A stretch of DNA of 64,000 nt from Timema cristinae (taxonomy: Eukaryota; Arthropoda; Insecta; Phasmatodea; Timematidae), in assembly GCA_039000515.1 (NCBI GenBank), contig JBCFYV010000024.1, positions 39,904,435 through 39,968,434 of the forward strand. The letters are read 5' to 3'. Position numbers and translations under genes: made by a program. The notes beneath the pieces were generated by a model. That model worked only from the letters and a program-made list of their open reading frames with translations. It was not told the origin of the DNA and did no database searches. Shown one piece after another: positions 38,401-44,350 of the stretch (the first letter of the stretch is position 1; every line of letters starts with the position of its first letter).

Positions 38401-41400
38401 TATGAACCACTTTGTTGTCAGAATGGTCTAAAAGCATCACTTTCACAATAGACTGGACTGTCCATGATAGGGAGGTCGGGGTTCATATCTTGGTTGGGTT
38501 ACTGATGAGGATTTATAGTAAATCATATTCTATAATTTTGTTTTTGCAGCGCGTCTTACTATCATTCGGGCTATGCACATTTTAATCAAGGCAGTGAGTA
38601 AGAGATGAGGAAGATATAATTTAGAGAAAATGTAACTGCATTTGAGTGAATTACACCTTCTGTAATTTGAACCCTAACACCCCGCCACCCCCTTCGCCCG
38701 ACACTGAAACTAGACCAGGAGACCCCGACGTTTATTCCGCGAGCACACCGATGTATTTTTATTTATTTAGAACCACGTCTTACTACCCGTTCGGGTTATA
38801 CGCACACCGATGTAGGTCTATGTATTTAAAATCATTAATATATATTTTTAAAATTTTGATTTTTTTCCCCCCCAGCAAATGCTCCTTTGGGTTAGCGAAA
38901 TACTCAAATCAGTATTTACTAAATTATATAAATAAAAATTCCAACAATCAAGTATTTATAATAAAATAATTTTTATCAAAGTATAAAACTGTTCTAAGTG
39001 TTTTGTTATTCAAAATTATATATACATTAAAACTAACCTTTTTATTTTTCGTGTACAGATATGACTTCAGGACGAATAGTGATATAAAAGTTATACAGAC
39101 AAACGGACCAGTCGGAGGTTTTTCGCAAGCTTTGAGTTGTCGAACCCTGGAGTAAACTAATAACTAAAATAATACTATTGCGCGTCTATAGGTAGCAGCA
39201 ATCGTAGCTGTGGAAAGATTAGCCTGTACTTATTAACCGCTACCCAGGAGCGCCCGAATGTAGGCTACTAGCCGTACATCTTTTCCGTGGGGACTCTCTC
39301 TATTCATGTCCTAATGAGATGAGGGCAGGCGCGGATACAGGGGGGGGGGGGGGTCAAAGGGTCAGCTGACCCCCCTGTGGTGTTAAGAAAATTAATTTAA
39401 AAAATGTATATTTGGAAAGAAAATACCAAAAAATTAAACCATACAAGTTTTTATCTTTCCTAGGGATGTGCGAATGTTCTTTTAGTCTCAGGTGAAGCAA
39501 AGATTGAAGCATGCCAAGAAAGGTTGAAGCTGAAACCAAATACAGCTTTTTGTTTTTATCAAATAACACTATTATTAATTTTTAAATTATCTACTAATAC
39601 TTCTAAATAAAGAGAAAGTTTAGTAGGGGAAAAACACACTATATTATATTATTTTTATGCTGACATATCTGAGTTTATTCCTGCTTGCGTTATAGGTAGA
39701 TATAATTCAATATCAAGTTAGTGTTAAAATACTTTTTATTGCTGTTATGTGATTAATTTAATTTATTTAAATGGGTAGTAATTAGTTATTTTCAAATATT
39801 TTCGTTATTTATAGAGGTTTTATTATAACTTCAAAACTTCTCAAGATGCTAAGGTTATAGTGGTTGTCGAAGTGACGAAGTCGAATCGAAGGTGACTTAG
39901 GCTTCAACTTTGACTTTGACACTTCGAAGATTTGCACACCCCTACTGAATTCCTAGTGGAGGCTTTTCACCTCATACACCTGTCTTCAACACAAGTAATG
40001 GACCGAGTTAAAGAGGGGTGGAGTGTGCTATTTTTAGAAAGACTTACCCCCTTCAGGTGAAAAGTACGCTAATATGTTTCAAACCAGTCAGAGGTAGCTG
40101 GAAATATTTACTTTTAGTATACCGGAGCGATTCGTTCGAGTGGCCTTAGACGTGGAACATTTTACGTGTGTGTTTCGTTTTGTTAATGCTTATGTGTAAT
40201 AAAGTGTAATTTATAAATATTTCAGTCTCTTTGTAATTATAATGACCTATGATGGTTTTATTTACTCTTAGTAAACTGTGAGAGTGATATTTGTGTTTTG
40301 TTTTTTATGGTTATTGTGCTACTGCCTATTGTCATTGTGATACTGTGACTTTGATACTTCCTCCTGCTATTCAATTTTGTGATAAATTATTGTCTTTGCT
40401 AGTTATGTGATTTGAATGCAAGTATTGATATTATAATGTCAAAAAGAAAGGGACAGACAGATTTATTTTGTTTTTTCAAGAAAAAAAATCCTGAATCAAC
40501 AGGAAACGAAACTGTGGATTTAATTGAAAATAGTGCGTCAGTGAACTTTATTTGTGACTCACCCTCAACCAGTGGAACTAATTCAAATACTAAAATCTCT
40601 ATAGAAAATGTAGGACCAGAAAAATTTGATATTGGCAACTTTGTTGGAGCTGAAACTATTTCCGATGACTTAAAATACCACATGCTAGTAGAATCGTGGA
40701 CTCCACCACTAAGCTACAAGTTCCCTAATGTTGTTCAGTCAGGAGGTATTAGACATTTTCAAAGATCATGGCTGGACAAGTTTGTTTGGTTGACGTACAG
40801 TTCTAAGGACAATGGCGCTTATTGTATTGCATGTGTACTTTTTGGATCAAAGGAAGGAGGTAGGAGTATAATATCTCTCGGAAGCTTTGTACGGACTCCG
40901 TTTCTAAACTACAAAAAAGGAAATGAAATGCTTTGCGGACATGCCTCCAATGAATATCATAAAACAGCAATTATAAGATGTTTTGAATTTAAGAATTCAT
41001 TTGAAAACAGGACACAATCAGTTGAAGTCAGACTAAATTGTGAAGTGAAAACAAGAATTGAAGAAAATCGAGCACGTTTGATACCCATGATAAAGACAGT
41101 TATACTATGTGGCCGACAAAACTTTCCCCTAAGAGGTCATCGTGATGATGGAGAGCTTAGCGAAAACGACAGCACAGAAAATGAGGGAAACTTCCGAGCA
41201 CTTTTAAGATTCCGTATTGATGCCGGTGATAGTGATTTAAAGAATCACATAAAAACAGCACCCATAATTGCAACATTTATTAGTAAAACAACTCAGAACG
41301 AATTAATTGAAGCTTGTGGAGAAGTTATCCTTAGTAAAGTTGTTAAGTATTTTAAATCAGGGCAATTTTTTTCGGTACTAGCAGATGAAACAACGGATGT

Positions 41401-44285
41401 TGGAACAGTTGAACATATGAGTCTTTATGTTAGATTTCTGGACATACTTTCACTCAAAATTCGAGAAGAATTCTTAGGTTTTGTGGAAGCGAGAAATCTC
41501 AGTGGCGAGGCTCTCACAAACTTACTTCTTGAAAAATTAAACAATTTGGGACTTAAAATTGAGAACCTGCGTGGTCAAGGGTACGATGGAGGGTCTAACA
41601 TGTCTGGTAAAATCAAAGGTGTGCAAGCTCGTATTAGAGAAAAGTAGCCTCTTGCTATATATATGCACTGTGCTTCTCACAAAATAAATCTGTCCATTTC
41701 TAAAGCATGTTCTCTAACAAGTGGGAACGCTATTGCTGTGGTCAGTAACGTAACAAATGTAGTATGAGAATCCAGTAAACGAACAGCTTTAATGAAAGCA
41801 ACACTACATGAACAATATCCTGAAGAAACAAAGTGCAAACTCAAAACGCTTTGTGAGACGCGTTGGGTAGAACAATACGATGCATTTTTACAATTCTTAC
41901 ATGTTTTTGATGCAGGTTGTATGTTTCCTACAATTATTTGATGCGGAAGCACCATCATCAAAGTCAGAACTTTTACTCACCTCAGTTCTCAGGTTTGACT
42001 TTATTATAACTCTGCATATTGTTTCATTTATCTTCGGTCTAACAGTCACGTTGTCTCGTCAGCTTCAAAACCCTTCATTAGACTTGAAAAACTGCTATAA
42101 TATGGTAGCAAATGTTTTAGAGACATTGAAAGATTATCGGAATAACCCTAATAAATATACAGAGGTCAATAATGAATCGGTGAATTTGGCTGTAAAACAT
42201 GAAATTGACATCACTATACCAAAGACCTTTCGGACACAAACTCATTGGCCAAATGTTGCTGCATATAGTCCTGAGGAATATTATAGACTAAATGTTTACC
42301 TGCCATTTGTGGACTATCTTATTTCTGAATTGTCAACTAGATTTTCATCAACTGGACATGATAATATTATCACATTATACGGTTTAATACCAGCATTTGA
42401 CAACCAAGACAATGAAATTTTATTACAAGCAGCTCAAACATATGATAATGACCTTCCTGGGACTTCGTCAGAACTTCGTGGAGAGATTGACTTGTGGCAA
42501 CACCGCTGCAAACATAAATCTAAGGCAGAGTGTCCATCTAGTGCGGTTGACAGCTTAGTGTATGCTTCAGATGGTTTTTACCCAAACATTAAAGTGCTTC
42601 TCCACATTTTGTCTGTTCTTCCCGTGACTACTTGCACTAGTGAGAGATCATTTTCTACCCTAAGAAGGTTAAAGACATACTTAAGGTCAAATATGGATGA
42701 GGAACGATTAAATGGTTTGGCCATGTTAAATATTCATCGAAGCATAGAAGTTCATCCTGATGAAGTTTTGGAGAAATTTGCTCAAAAGAATAAGAGGAAA
42801 ATGCAATTAATGCATTTATAAAATATGAGGTACGTTTGAACAATGTTTTGTTTAGGTTTTATAGTTATTATTATTATTAATTATTATTATTATTAATTAT
42901 TACTATTATTACTAATTACTATTATTATTTATTATTATTATTATTATTATTAGTAGTAGTAGTAGTAGTTATGTTATTTATAATTAGCATGACCCCCCTA
43001 TGAAAATTTTCTGGATCCGCGCCTGGATGAGGGTGATGGCGAATATGAGAGTGAAGAACCAGTGGAAACACTTAGACATAATTTAAGCCTAACTAACCAA
43101 ACCCTGGTAACCGTGGGGGTGATTCCCCTTTCAGAAAAAAAAAAATCAACCTACAAGCCGGGAATCGAACAGAGATCCCCAAGCTTGTAGCCAGGTGTAC
43201 TGATCATCGCACCACAGGGCCGGTTATTAGACTAATTTGAGTATGTGTTAAATTAAAAATGATAGGGTCTACGTCATGATAAACAACCATTTTTCTCCAA
43301 ACAAAATGTATACAAGGCCAATTTATTCTTTATTTTAGATAGTGGTTTAACTATTTATGATGTGGACAAAAAAGTTGGTATATTCTCGAACTGGCTAAAA
43401 AAACAACCCTTAAAATAGATTTGATAGAAAATAAACGTGTATCTTTTACCCTCGTTCCTTGTTCGGGCTGACAGCCGGTCTGATCTGAAAGTAGGTCTCT
43501 TAGAAGTCTGGGACAGGTTAGCGGGGCCATTACGTGAAGACAAATTTATGAAGTTGGAGAGACTTTGTGATTTGGAAGAACCGAGACATCCCCGGTACAG
43601 GAACAATAAATAGCGAAGTTTAAACTGTAAACACAAATACAGTCCCATCGTCATAGATACGTACGTCTCCTTATCTGACATCTAGATATGTTACCGGATT
43701 GATTTTCACGTAGTCCGATACTTTAGCTCGGTCGGTAGCGTGTCTCTCTCTACTTAACTAAGGGTCTCGGGTTCGATTCCTGGCATGGTCGAAAACCTTA
43801 TCATTGGTGAAATGTGGGGTTTACATTTCACAGTGATGAATTAACGGGCAGGGGCTGGTTTGTGTCTGTTTTAGATTTAAGTTAGTTTATAAGTCGTGTA
43901 CTGATATAATCAGTCGGTTAAGAAAGTGCATGTTAAATACCTCCAATAATTAAAAGATTAAAATAGTTTCACGTATTCATACGTCAAGTCATGTCTTTAG
44001 CATTGCGTCTTACTGCCCATTCGGGTTATACGCTTATGTAATAATTACGATAATGAGTTAGGGATGGAGAAGGTTTAATTCAGAGGAAGTGTATTCGCAT
44101 TTGCGTGGAGAGAAAGAGTGGGTAAACCATTTAGGAAATAACCACCCTCAGTACACTCGTCCGGGATCGAACCACGATCTCCCCGTCATCAGCAGTCTAG
44201 TCTATTGCGAGAGTGACGCCTTAGATCATGCGGCCACCAAATAGGATGCCAAGTCATGTGATCTGCCTCTGTCACTTTCGATAGA

Positions 44286-44350
<65 letters not shown>

